64,000 bases of DNA from contig NZ_VBSB01000008.1 in assembly GCF_013337765.1 (NCBI RefSeq), positions 124,001 through 188,000 of the forward strand, read 5' to 3'. Both the position numbers and the translations under genes were made by a program. Below are positions 41,438 to 49,995 of the stretch, in pieces. The notes below the pieces were generated by a model. That model did not search any database. It saw only the letters and a list, made by a program, of their open reading frames with translations, and was not told the DNA's origin. The DNA is from Mycolicibacterium sphagni. GTDB lineage: Bacteria; Actinomycetota; Actinomycetes; Mycobacteriales; Mycobacteriaceae. How positions within the stretch are numbered: position 1 is the stretch's first letter; every line of letters begins with the position of its first letter.

Positions 41438-42400
41438 ATGCTCGCGATTCTGCGCTTCAATTTCGCCTCGCCCGGGGGCGTACCCGGTGTGCAGGGTGAA
41501 TTGCTGTCCGCCGCACTGGAGTTGGCACAGTTCGGGGACCGGCACGGAATCGCCGCGGTCAGCGTCGACGAGCACCATGCCACCGGGCACGGCTGGAGCT
41601 GCAATCCGGTGATGATCGCGGGCATGTTTCTGGCCCGCACGGCCAACATCTTCGCCAGCATCGACTGTGCGCTGGGGCCGTTGTGGAACCCGATCCGGAT
41701 GGCCGAAGACATCGCGCTGATCGACGCGATGAGCCGGGGGCGCCTGCACACCACCATCGGCCTGGGCTACCGCGAGGTTGAGTACGAAGCCCTCGGGGTG
41801 GACTTCTCCCGCCGCGGCGAACTGATGGATCAGCTGCTGGAGACGATGCTGGCGTCCTGGAGGCAGGGCTCGAATGTGGTGTCGGGAACGTGGTCCAAAC
41901 CGCATCCACCGCTCTATGTCGGTGGCGGCGTGCGAGCGACCGTCCGCCGGGCGGTGCGGTTCGGCCTGGCCTTGAGCCTGCCCGATCATCGCCCCGACCT
42001 GGCGGAGTACTACACCGAGCTGTGCCGCGAAGCGGGCCAGCGACCGTTCGTGCTCATGCCGCCGGCGGTCAACCGCGGGATGGTCTACCTGCACGACGAC
42101 CCCGAGCGGGCCTGGGCCGAGCTCGGTGAGCACATTCTGTGGGAGGCAGTCACCTATGGAGGGTGGTCTGACAACCCGTCGCGCTCTCTGATGCATCTGC
42201 CCGGCGTGCAGACTCTGGCCGAAGTGCGGGCCTCGGGCAGATACCGATTCCTGACTCCCGACCAGTTGATCGACGAGGTACGGGCGTCGGCAAACTACGG
42301 CCCGATCGTCATGCATCCCCTGGTCGGAGGCATGCCGGTGGATGAGGCATGGAAGTCGGTAACTCTACTTACGGACGAGGTCCTGCCCGCCCTGCGTTAG
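41438..42400 (+). CDS. LLM-class flavin/F420-dependent oxidoreductase
   Basis: A 320-residue luciferase-like TIM-barrel enzyme. Features are ELAQFGDRHGIAAVSVDEHH (about 27-46), AEDIALIDAMSRGRLHTTIG with the LxxGR-type cofactor region (about 88-107) and RRGELMDQLLETMLA (about 127-141). Mycobacterial members use F420 or FMN to oxidise or reduce diverse substrates; this one's substrate is unknown. The ATG at 41438 is probably leaderless: a TACAGT -10-like box sits 6 nt upstream. It stands alone. Confidence 0.85.
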   Translation: MLAILRFNFASPGGVPGVQGELLSAALELAQFGDRHGIAAVSVDEHHATGHGWSCNPVMIAGMFLARTANIFASIDCALGPLWNPIRMAEDIALIDAMSRGRLHTTIGLGYREVEYEALGVDFSRRGELMDQLLETMLASWRQGSNVVSGTWSKPHPPLYVGGGVRATVRRAVRFGLALSLPDHRPDLAEYYTELCREAGQRPFVLMPPAVNRGMVYLHDDPERAWAELGEHILWEAVTYGGWSDNPSRSLMHLPGVQTLAEVRASGRYRFLTPDQLIDEVRASANYGPIVMHPLVGGMPVDEAWKSVTLLTDEVLPALR

Positions 42401-42569
42401 CCATTCGGCGGTCGAGGTTGCCCGATTTCGAGGATCGGGCCGAAAACTGGTTCTTAACAGAGTTTTAGCCGCTGCTCCCGGGCACCTTAAATTTGCCGCA
42501 TAGCGTACGAGTCAGGTTGAGGCAGCCGACAGGCCGCCACACACGCAACAGGACCGAATGGAGCAGCCC

Positions 42570-43001
42570 ATGACGAGCTTCACGTCGCGGTACGGAAACC
42601 CCACCGTCGATTACAAGGGCGCCCATATCCGAGCACACTCCCGCCACGTGGCCACCGTCGTCGCGGTCAGCGGACGCATCGATTCCGCCAACCTCGACCA
42701 CGTCGCCGACTACGCGAAGAAGCTGGTCCTCGCCGACAAGCCGTTCGTTCTGGACCTGTCCGGTGTCACCTCGTTCACCCCGCAGTCGATTCGTTTGCTG
42801 TGCGATATCGACGACATCTGCAACTCGGTGGGTGTGGAGTGGGCCGTGGTGGCCAGCGACGCGGTGAACCGCCGCCTTCGCCGGGACAGTGACGTCGTCT
42901 TCCCGGTCGCCGGTGCGGTGGCCGAGGCCGAGCACGAGTTCGACGACGCGATTCTCAACCGTCGCCGGTTCCTGCTGCCACTGCTGAGCAAGACTGCTTA
43001 A
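42570..43001 (+). CDS. STAS-domain anti-anti-sigma factor-like protein
   Basis: A 143-residue single STAS domain, resembling M. tuberculosis Rv2638. Core segments are ATVVAVSGRIDSANLDHVAD (about 24-43) and FVLDLSGVTSFTPQSIRLLC (about 55-74); the Ser near SFTPQS is at the usual phosphorylation position. Such proteins release sigma factors by binding anti-sigma factors. An ATG 12 nt upstream is also possible; both have a ribosome-site-like sequence. No sigma or anti-sigma gene lies nearby. Confidence 0.82.
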   Translation: MTSFTSRYGNPTVDYKGAHIRAHSRHVATVVAVSGRIDSANLDHVADYAKKLVLADKPFVLDLSGVTSFTPQSIRLLCDIDDICNSVGVEWAVVASDAVNRRLRRDSDVVFPVAGAVAEAEHEFDDAILNRRRFLLPLLSKTA

Positions 43002-43047
43002 CACGACGGTTAGGCCGGCTAGGCATCGCCGGGTTACCCTCGTTGAC

Positions 43048-43635
43048 GTGGGTCAAATAACGAACGTGATCGCCGGCGGTGCGCTGGCTGTGGCAGTCTG
43101 CGCGGCCGGCGTGGGTGTCGCGGCCGCTGATCCCACCACGACCCCGGCGCCCGCGCCTGCCCCCGCGACGTCCGACGCACCGACGGGGCCCGCCCCCGGA
43201 CCGACGTCGTCGCCGGCTTCGCCTGCACCGACGTCATCGTCTGGGGCGCCCTCGTCCCCCGCGCCCGCCCCGGCCGGTGGGCCCAAGAGCTCGATGGACG
43301 CCGACGGCACCTACCGGGTCGGCGTCGACATCGTGCCGGGAACCTACGCGACAGCGGGACCGGTCGAGGGCAGCGCGTGCTACTGGAAGCGGGTCGGCGG
43401 ACCCGACGGGCAGACCAACCTGGACAACGGGCTGACCAAGAAGCCCCAGATCCAGCAGATCGATCCCGGTGATGCGACGTTCAAGACCGACGGCTGCCAG
43501 CCGTGGACCCTGACCGACGCTCAGCCGCCCGCCGCGCCCGGACCGCTGATGTCCCAACTTCAGCTGCGCCACTACCTCGACCAGCTCAACGGCATGGCCG
43601 GGGCGTCCGGCAACGGGCAGCTGCCGCCGTACTGA
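43048..43635 (+). CDS. Secreted Pro/Ala/Ser-rich protein with a C-terminal beta domain
   Basis: A 195-residue exported protein. Signal peptide residues 1-28 (VIAGGALAVAVCAAGVGVAA) are followed by a Pro/Ala/Thr/Ser-rich linker to about residue 80 (TTTPAPAPAPATSDAPTGPA). A compact domain of about 85 residues then begins MDADGTYRVGVDIVPGTYAT and holds two cysteines (SACYWKRV and TDGCQPW). The domain recurs in actinobacterial exported proteins; its function is unknown to me. The start is a GTG at 43048. Confidence 0.7.
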   Translation: MGQITNVIAGGALAVAVCAAGVGVAAADPTTTPAPAPAPATSDAPTGPAPGPTSSPASPAPTSSSGAPSSPAPAPAGGPKSSMDADGTYRVGVDIVPGTYATAGPVEGSACYWKRVGGPDGQTNLDNGLTKKPQIQQIDPGDATFKTDGCQPWTLTDAQPPAAPGPLMSQLQLRHYLDQLNGMAGASGNGQLPPY

Positions 43636-43708
43636 TCAGCCAGCTGGCGGATGTACACGAGGGCCGTCGACATCGGTGTGGTTACCCGACGGCAGAGTTC
43701 CGGCGCGG

Positions 43709-44347
43709 TCACCGCCGCCGGCAGCCGTCGACTTCGGTCAGGTCGATGAAGTCGCGCGCGGTCCGATAGCCGCGGCGGCCCAGCTGCGCGGCCAGTGCGA
43801 AGAACACATAGCCGGTGGTGATGGCGTCGCCGAGGGCATGATGAGGACTGACCACCGGAAGCCGGAGTTCGGTGGCCAACGTCTCCAGGTCAGGTTCGCC
43901 GCAACCGCGCGCGGCGTCGAGGCCGGCCGCGCGGGCCAATGCTGCAGTGTCGATGATCCGGTACTTGAAGCGTTTTCCGTGCTGGGCGAAAGCGCGGGTC
44001 AGAAACGCATGCTCTACCCAGGCGACGTGCGCGATCAACACCCGGTTCCTCAAGGCCGCCTCCACTGCTGCGATCGCCTGTGACAGCGGTGGTGCTTGCA
44101 CCAGATCAGCAGGGCGCAGCGCGTGCACGGTGATGGACTGGGGCGAAAGCGGACTTTCCGGCCGGACCAGGCCGTAGGTTTGGTCGGCCACGAGCATGCG
44201 TCCACCGCAGATCGGGGCGATCCCGTAGGAGGCGATGGTGTCGCGGCGCAGATCTAGGCCGGTTGTCTCCAAGTCGACCACCGCATAGTCGTTTTCGCGC
44301 CACGGTCGGTCCAAGTCCTTGGTGCTGCCTCGTCGCCGAAGGACCAT
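43709..44347 (-). CDS. DEDDh 3'-5' exonuclease
   Basis: A 212-residue DnaQ-like exonuclease. Exo motif I is AVVDLETTGLDLRRD (about 22-36, Asp-Glu); Exo II lies in RNRVLIAHVAWVEHAFL; Exo III is SPHHALGDAITTGYV (His and Asp). These proteins hydrolyse single-stranded DNA or RNA ends in metal-dependent fashion. The ATG at 44347 overlaps the stop of the DUF294 gene by one base (TGATG), so the two are made together. In many bacteria this exonuclease follows a DUF294/CBS protein, and the pair's joint role is not established. Confidence 0.85.
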   Translation of the reverse strand: MVLRRRGSTKDLDRPWRENDYAVVDLETTGLDLRRDTIASYGIAPICGGRMLVADQTYGLVRPESPLSPQSITVHALRPADLVQAPPLSQAIAAVEAALRNRVLIAHVAWVEHAFLTRAFAQHGKRFKYRIIDTAALARAAGLDAARGCGEPDLETLATELRLPVVSPHHALGDAITTGYVFFALAAQLGRRGYRTARDFIDLTEVDGCRRR

Positions 44348-46170
44348 CACGACAGCCGGGCCACCCATTGCCCGTCGAGACGATTCTGCACAGCGCCCAC
44401 CGCTCGAAAGGCTTCACGCAGGTAGCGACGGGTCAACGTATCCAATTCCTTGGGCGCAACCCAAGTGGTCGCCGTCGTGGCCGGGTCGCGGACAGCGGCG
44501 ACCTCATTCTCGAGGAGCAGGCCGTAGAAGTATTCGAATGCGCGGACCAGAGTGTCGGTCTCGTCTGTGGTCAGCAAGCCGGCTTGCTGACCACGCCGTA
44601 ACCGGGTGATCGTCGAACCGCGGTCGTCGCCGGTCACGATCGCGATCCACCGGCCTAGCGAGGCGATCGGCACCAGCCCCCCGGCTTTGAGATTGAGATG
44701 GCCCCGGTGCTCCCCGGAATGCTCGACCACGAACCCCCGCACGAACCCTGACGGGGGCCGCGCCGATGTCGCGTACCGCAGTAACAGGGTCAGATAGTCG
44801 CGGCTGCGGGTGGTGGCCAGCATGCCGTCAGATACTGCCCGGCCCAGTGGCAACCCGGTGATCGGGCGGCTGTCGGCGATGATCGACGTCAGCAAGAGTG
44901 CGTTGTCTTGTGTCGGATTGGTGATCCATGACGTAGCGGTGGCGGTGAATGCCGATTGCGACTGAGCGAACGTGGGGTTGGTCGCGTTGGCGCCGTGATC
45001 GCAACGCGACAGTCCACATCGCTCCATATTGTCGAGCACTCGGTCGGCCCAGCGTTGCAGTTTGCGCGCTGGCACAGGCCCTGCGGGCAGGTCTTCCCAC
45101 ACCAAAGCGGTGTCGACATCAGAACGCGGCAGCGGTTCGCGGCGGGCGATCGAACCGAGCAACATCCACGACGTCCGTTGCGGCACATGATCGTCCGCGA
45201 TCTCGGTGAGGTCGACGAGACGCAGCATCAGGGCGTCGATTACCGCTGAGAGTAGGGCGGCGATATGCATGGCCGCGACGCCGGTGTCATACAGTTCCAA
45301 CCACGTCCCGGGCAGCAGCGCGGTCGCCGTGGCGAGTTCCTCCACCGTCGACGCATCGTCGATCGCACGGCGGATGACCAGCGGATTGCGCAGCTCCGCC
45401 GATGCGAGGTCGAACACCCGCAGGATGCCCACCGGCCTCTCCCCTGCGCCGGTCACGACGAGGTGATGGAAGCCGCACTCCACCATTTTCAGGAACGCGT
45501 CGCCGACCAGGGTTTCGGCGCTGATAGCAGCGGCGGGAAAAGACGCCAGCTCGGCGACCCGGGTATCGGCGGACAAGGTGCCAGCGGCCAGGCCGACGCG
45601 GAAGTCGCTGTCGGTGACGATGCCGATCTGTTGTCCGCGCTCGATCAGCGCGCAGGACTGCCCGGCCGCGGTCATCTGCGCGGCCGCCTCGGTCACTGTG
45701 GCATGCGGGTGACACCACACGATTTGCCGCATCTGATTGCGCGCGAGTCGCAGCGACTGATCCACCAAGCCGGATCGAGCCAAACGCTCACTGCTGACCT
45801 GGGAACCATAGTGACTGAACTGCAGGCGCTCCGGATACCGCAGGTGTGAACGCGGGTCGGGAAAGCGATAGCACAATGTGTCTTCGACGGCTCGAATCGT
45901 CAGCGCCGGGGGCAGCCCAGAGAGCACCGAAATCTGACCAAACGTCTCACCGGTGCCGAGGACGTCGACGACCCGGCCCCGGTCGACCACCTCAACCTCG
46001 CCCGACCGCACCACGTAGAAATATGTCAGCGGCGTTTCGTCGGCGTTGATGATGATCTCGCCCGTGGTGAAATACTCGACCTCCACCAGCCCCGCCAGCG
46101 TGTCCAGATCGGCGGCTTCCAGTGCGTCATACGGTGCTTGTCTACCGAGGAAGTCGACGTACTCACGCAT
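44347..46170 (-). CDS. DUF294 nucleotidyltransferase with cyclic-nucleotide and CBS domains
   Basis: A 607-residue multidomain signalling protein: an N-terminal cNMP-binding-like domain (EVEYFTTGEIIINADETPLT about 30-49; LGTGETFGQISVLSGLPPAL about 71-90), a pair of CBS domains (VTEAAAQMTAAGQSCALIER about 160-179) and a DUF294 nucleotidyltransferase domain with the GS-x(10)-DxD pattern GSIARREPLPRSDVDTALVW, then a helical substrate-binding C-terminus. It may uridylylate or adenylylate a partner, like the GlnD family it resembles. It is coupled with the exonuclease gene downstream. The start is an ATG at 46170. Confidence 0.85.
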   Translation of the reverse strand: MREYVDFLGRQAPYDALEAADLDTLAGLVEVEYFTTGEIIINADETPLTYFYVVRSGEVEVVDRGRVVDVLGTGETFGQISVLSGLPPALTIRAVEDTLCYRFPDPRSHLRYPERLQFSHYGSQVSSERLARSGLVDQSLRLARNQMRQIVWCHPHATVTEAAAQMTAAGQSCALIERGQQIGIVTDSDFRVGLAAGTLSADTRVAELASFPAAAISAETLVGDAFLKMVECGFHHLVVTGAGERPVGILRVFDLASAELRNPLVIRRAIDDASTVEELATATALLPGTWLELYDTGVAAMHIAALLSAVIDALMLRLVDLTEIADDHVPQRTSWMLLGSIARREPLPRSDVDTALVWEDLPAGPVPARKLQRWADRVLDNMERCGLSRCDHGANATNPTFAQSQSAFTATATSWITNPTQDNALLLTSIIADSRPITGLPLGRAVSDGMLATTRSRDYLTLLLRYATSARPPSGFVRGFVVEHSGEHRGHLNLKAGGLVPIASLGRWIAIVTGDDRGSTITRLRRGQQAGLLTTDETDTLVRAFEYFYGLLLENEVAAVRDPATTATTWVAPKELDTLTRRYLREAFRAVGAVQNRLDGQWVARLS

Positions 46171-46306
46171 CGACCGTGATCGATTCCGGTACGGCTGCTC
46201 CTGCCATCAGTTGTACTCTTCGGGAAGCGTGGGCCGAACACGCCGCTGCGGTCCTGATCATCGCTGCACGCCTTGACGGGAATGGTTACGAAATGCGCAC
46301 CTAGAC

Positions 46307-46771
46307 TTACCTTTTGATCGAATAAATAAAGTCGTACTCGGTGCCCTGAGCGTTCCGCGAGTGAAGTGCCATCTGGCCGCGGGCCTGATCGTAATCGCCC
46401 GTCCCGCCTGTGATGGCAAGCGTGGAGTCCTTGCCGTCGTAGAACGGACCTTCCGCGGTGAGCTGGCCGCCCGGAACTGTTGCAGTCCAAATGCATTCGT
46501 ACGCCGAGCCGATTGCCGTGCGGAAACAAGCTCCGCTGCTGGTGCCGACCTTGTTCGCATTCGACTCGTCATACAGCGGGTTGTAGAAGGCGAGAATGTC
46601 GCCGAGAGAGTCCTTTTCGTCTGGCTTCCCAACGTGCTGGAGCGTATCCGTTTCGGCATGCTCGATGACGTGCAACGTCGTTGACTTGGGCTCGACGGGT
46701 TTCGCGCATCCCGCCCCAGCGACTGCGGTAGTGGACAACAGTATGAGCAGAAGCGCCCGATGAGATGTCAT
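46307..46771 (-). CDS. Lipoprotein with allene-oxide-cyclase/dirigent-like barrel
   Basis: A 154-residue lipoprotein. Signal peptide residues 1-22 end in an AGAGC lipobox (Cys about 22). The mature domain, LHVIEHAETDTLQHVGKPDE, DILAFYNPLYDESNANKVGT, then GPFYDGKDSTLAITGGTGDY with an ARGQMALHSRN strand, has the pattern of the small eight-stranded barrel shared by allene oxide cyclases and dirigent proteins; a reaction is not evident in bacteria. Its ATG overlaps the permease stop (ATGA, 46768-46771), so it is coexpressed with the permease. It may be a ligand-binding or scavenging partner of uptake. Confidence 0.7.
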   Translation of the reverse strand: MTSHRALLLILLSTTAVAGAGCAKPVEPKSTTLHVIEHAETDTLQHVGKPDEKDSLGDILAFYNPLYDESNANKVGTSSGACFRTAIGSAYECIWTATVPGGQLTAEGPFYDGKDSTLAITGGTGDYDQARGQMALHSRNAQGTEYDFIYSIKR

Positions 46772-48294
46772 GCGGACTGCCCCGTCGAATCCGACCGCAT
46801 CGCACGGAGTTTCTCTGCGACCTCGATGGCATCGCCCTCGCCGACATCGTCGGAATGCCGGTAGGGGCGAGCCAGGGCCATATAAATGAGCCCGACACCG
46901 ACGACGGCAACGAGGCCGATGGCCACGATCCACTTGTCGAGGAACGTCCCGCTGTCTACCGGCTTGAGCAGCAGAATCATTGCCACCACTCCGTAACCCA
47001 GCGCAGCGATGTTGATGATCATGCCCCAACGGCCCAGATTCCAGTCACCGGCAGGACGCCAGCCGCGAAGTCGTTGACGCAGCGCGGCCAGCACGACGGC
47101 CTGGAACGCGATATAGATACCCAACACGGCAAACGCTGTTATTCGGGGCAGCTGATCGGGGAACGCGTACACGTACACGCAGATGACGATCGGGATCACG
47201 CATGCCACCAGGAGCGCATTTGCCGGGACTGAGTGCCGCTCAGACATTTTCGACAGCCAACCGCTGCCGGGCAGCATCCGATCACGGGCGAATGCGTAGA
47301 TCAGTCGGCTGCCCGCGGCTTGCAGCGAGAGCACACACGATACGAAGGCCGTGATCGCTATGCACAGGAACAACTTTGCACCAACGTGTCCGAGCGAGCT
47401 CTCCAGAATATTGGGGATCGGATCCGGATCGTTGCCGCTGACGATGTCCTGAAGATTCGGCGCCGCGAGCACATACCCGACATAGGACATGAGGCTGGAC
47501 ACGCCGCCGACCAGGATCGTGAGCATCATCGCGCGGGGGATCCGGCGGGTCGGGTTGTCGACCTCTTCCGCGACGTCACCGCACGCTTCGAAACCGTAGA
47601 ACAGAAACAGACCGCTGAGGGCCGCACCCAGGAAAGTAAGGAAATAGGATTGGCTGCCGCCGGCACCCATCGAGTCGAAGAACACGGAGAATGAGTTCAC
47701 CCGCTTGAAGATCAGCAGATACAGACCAAGCGCGATCACGCCGATGAGCTCGGCCGCCAAGCCGATCTGGGCCACCCGGGCCAGGGTGCGGGTACCGGTG
47801 AAGTTGAACGCCAAGGCCAACAGCAGCAAAGCGACCGCAGTGGCAAGGCCGACCTCTTTGCTGAACGTCATACCGAACAGCGACGCCACGAAGCTACCGC
47901 CGAATTCCGCGACCGCGGTGACGGTGACGATGACGGCCCACACGTACACCCAGGACACCATCCATGCGTACCTACGCCCCCAGAGACGTCGGGTCCATGG
48001 ATAAATTCCGCCGGCAATGGGATATTGCGAAACCACTTCACCGAAGATGAGGGCCACCAAGAACTGGCCGCAGCCGACGATGACGATCCACCACAAGGAT
48101 GGCGGGCCGCCGAGCGACAAGCTGTAGGCGAACAACGAGTACACGCCGACCAGCGGCGACAAATAGGTGAAACCGAGCGCAAGGTTCGACCACAAGCTCA
48201 TCGAGCGGTGGAAATCCGTACCGCTGTATCCGAGGGCTTCCAGATGAGCGCTCTCGCTGTTCGCAGCCACGCGTGGAGTAGTGGTGTCAGACAT
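46768..48294 (-). CDS. APC superfamily amino acid/amine permease
   Basis: A 508-residue permease with about 12 TM helices. Characteristic APC segments are SNLALGFTYLSPLVGVYSLF (near 35-54), IAGGIYPWTRRLWGRRYAWM (near 92-111) and ARDRMLPGSGWLSKMSERHS (near 338-357). The group (BAT1/amino acid permease type) imports amino acids, GABA, putrescine or choline-like amines. It starts at an ATG overlapping the aldehyde dehydrogenase stop by one base (TGATG) and ends overlapping the lipoprotein start. The dehydrogenase-permease-lipoprotein operon suggests import of an amine that is oxidised to an aldehyde. Confidence 0.88.
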   Translation of the reverse strand: MSDTTTPRVAANSESAHLEALGYSGTDFHRSMSLWSNLALGFTYLSPLVGVYSLFAYSLSLGGPPSLWWIVIVGCGQFLVALIFGEVVSQYPIAGGIYPWTRRLWGRRYAWMVSWVYVWAVIVTVTAVAEFGGSFVASLFGMTFSKEVGLATAVALLLLALAFNFTGTRTLARVAQIGLAAELIGVIALGLYLLIFKRVNSFSVFFDSMGAGGSQSYFLTFLGAALSGLFLFYGFEACGDVAEEVDNPTRRIPRAMMLTILVGGVSSLMSYVGYVLAAPNLQDIVSGNDPDPIPNILESSLGHVGAKLFLCIAITAFVSCVLSLQAAGSRLIYAFARDRMLPGSGWLSKMSERHSVPANALLVACVIPIVICVYVYAFPDQLPRITAFAVLGIYIAFQAVVLAALRQRLRGWRPAGDWNLGRWGMIINIAALGYGVVAMILLLKPVDSGTFLDKWIVAIGLVAVVGVGLIYMALARPYRHSDDVGEGDAIEVAEKLRAMRSDSTGQSA

Positions 48295-49748
48295 CAGTTT
48301 TGACCGCCTTCGAAGCCGTGGTACTGCATGACGTGTTTGATGCGGGTGTAATCCTCAAGTCCGTACATGGACAGGTCCTTTCCGTATCCGGACTGTTTGA
48401 ATCCCCCGTGCGGCATTTCGGCCACCAACGGGATGTGGGTGTTGATCCACACACAACCGAAGTCGAGCCGCGCCGACATCCGGGTCGCTATGTCGACGTT
48501 CTTGGTCCACACCGACGAAGCCAGGCCGTAAACGGTGCCATTGGCGAAGGCCAGTGCCTCCTCTTCGCCGGAAAACGACTGGGCCGTAACTACAGGGCCG
48601 AAGATCTCGGTTTGGATCAGCTCGTCGTTCTGCTGCAGATCGGCGATCAGTGTGGGCTCGTAGAAGTACCCGGCTTCGCTCCTTTGTCGACCGCCGGCCA
48701 GGATTCGGGCGTGGTCGGGTGCCCGCGAAACCAGCCCGGAGACATGCTGGAGCTGAGTGGCGTTGTTGACAGGGCCGAACAGGATCTCATCGTCGTTAGG
48801 GTCATAGCCGGTTTTGGTGTTCGCCACGGATTCGGCCATCGCTGAGAGGAATTCGTCATATATCCCCTCCTGGATGACGAGCCTCGTGGCGGCGGTACAG
48901 TCTTGTCCGGCATTGAAATATCCGGCAGCAGTGAGTCCTTCGACCGCAGCCTCGATGTCCACGTCGTTGAAGATCAGCACGGGCGCCTTGCCGCCGAGTT
49001 CCAAGTGGGCGCGCTTTACGGTGTTGGCTGCGCTGGCTGCCACCGCAATGCCTGCCCGGGTGGAGCCAGTGATGGAAACGAGCTGTGGAACCGGGTGGGC
49101 GACCAGCGCGGCACCGGTGTCGCGGTCACCGCAGACTAGGTTGCAGACCCCCGGCGGGAAGATCTCCTGCATTTTCTCGACCATCCAGTACGACGAAGCA
49201 GGAGTCGTATCAGAGGGTTTGAGTACCACGGTACAGCCAGCCGCCAACGCCGGTGCGAACTTCCAAACCGACATCATCATCGGGTAGTTCCACGGTGCTA
49301 CCTGCCCAACGGGCCCGATCGGCTCACGCCGGATCGACGAGGTGTGGCCACGCAGGTACTCGCCCTGGGAACGGCCTTCGAGCACTCGTGCCGCACCTGC
49401 GAAGAACCGGATCTGATCGAGCATCGCCGGAATCTCTTCGGACATCGTCAGCGACAACGGCTTTCCGGTGTTTTCGCTCTCAATTGCAACGAGTTCTTCC
49501 GCGTTCTGCTCGATCACGTCTGCCAGCTTCAGCAATGCGAGCTGCCGCTCGCTAGGAGTGGACCAGCGCCACCTCTCGAAAGCCGTTGCCGCGGCGCGAT
49601 ATGCATCACCGACATCCTTTGGGGAGGAATTCGGCGCCGATGCGTACACCTCGCCGGTCGCGGGGTTGATGATGTCCATCATCTGGCCGTCTACGGCCGC
49701 CTGGATCTCACCGCCGATGATGTTGTGGAACGTCTTCTTGTCAACCAC
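48294..49748 (-). CDS. Aldehyde dehydrogenase (aminobutyraldehyde/aminoaldehyde type)
   Basis: A 484-residue NAD-dependent aldehyde dehydrogenase resembling gamma-aminobutyraldehyde dehydrogenases (PatD/Prr type). Features are APWNYPMMMSVWKFAPALAA (about 147-166), HLELGGKAPVLIFND with the catalytic Glu, FNAGQDCTAATRLVI with the catalytic Cys, and the subfamily tail HIPLVAEMPHGGFKQSGYGK. It would oxidise 4-aminobutanal or 5-aminopentanal to the amino acid, the step after an amine oxidase or transaminase. I chose the GTG at 49748 because GGAGG lies 10 nt upstream. First gene of an operon with the permease. Confidence 0.87.
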   Translation of the reverse strand: MVDKKTFHNIIGGEIQAAVDGQMMDIINPATGEVYASAPNSSPKDVGDAYRAAATAFERWRWSTPSERQLALLKLADVIEQNAEELVAIESENTGKPLSLTMSEEIPAMLDQIRFFAGAARVLEGRSQGEYLRGHTSSIRREPIGPVGQVAPWNYPMMMSVWKFAPALAAGCTVVLKPSDTTPASSYWMVEKMQEIFPPGVCNLVCGDRDTGAALVAHPVPQLVSITGSTRAGIAVAASAANTVKRAHLELGGKAPVLIFNDVDIEAAVEGLTAAGYFNAGQDCTAATRLVIQEGIYDEFLSAMAESVANTKTGYDPNDDEILFGPVNNATQLQHVSGLVSRAPDHARILAGGRQRSEAGYFYEPTLIADLQQNDELIQTEIFGPVVTAQSFSGEEEALAFANGTVYGLASSVWTKNVDIATRMSARLDFGCVWINTHIPLVAEMPHGGFKQSGYGKDLSMYGLEDYTRIKHVMQYHGFEGGQN

Positions 49749-49812
49749 GTGAGTAGATCCTCCGTTGAATAATCGCGTTGGACGGCTGGAGTTCATGGCG
49801 CGGTGGCGCTCC

Positions 49813-49826
49813 CATCACCTGTGATG
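49813..49826. promoter_or_regulatory. Palindrome upstream of the aminoaldehyde dehydrogenase operon
   Basis: CATCAC-CT-GTGATG, perfect 6-bp arms around a 2-nt centre, lies 65-78 nt upstream of the dehydrogenase GTG. It is a possible operator. The rest of 49749-49995, between the dehydrogenase start and the end of the hydrolase gene, shows no gene and no other clear signal. Confidence 0.4.
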
Positions 49827-49995
49827 AGACTCGAGAGGACAGCTAGACACGGATCGAATGTGGCGTCCGTCGCCCCGATCGGCCCAGTATGCGGCAAATA
49901 ACACCCGCATCCACCTGCCAGAATGTCGCGCTGGAGTGCGATGCCGCACCATTTTGTCCACGGCGACCGCGCGCGCGCCGATCGGCGCGCAGCGT

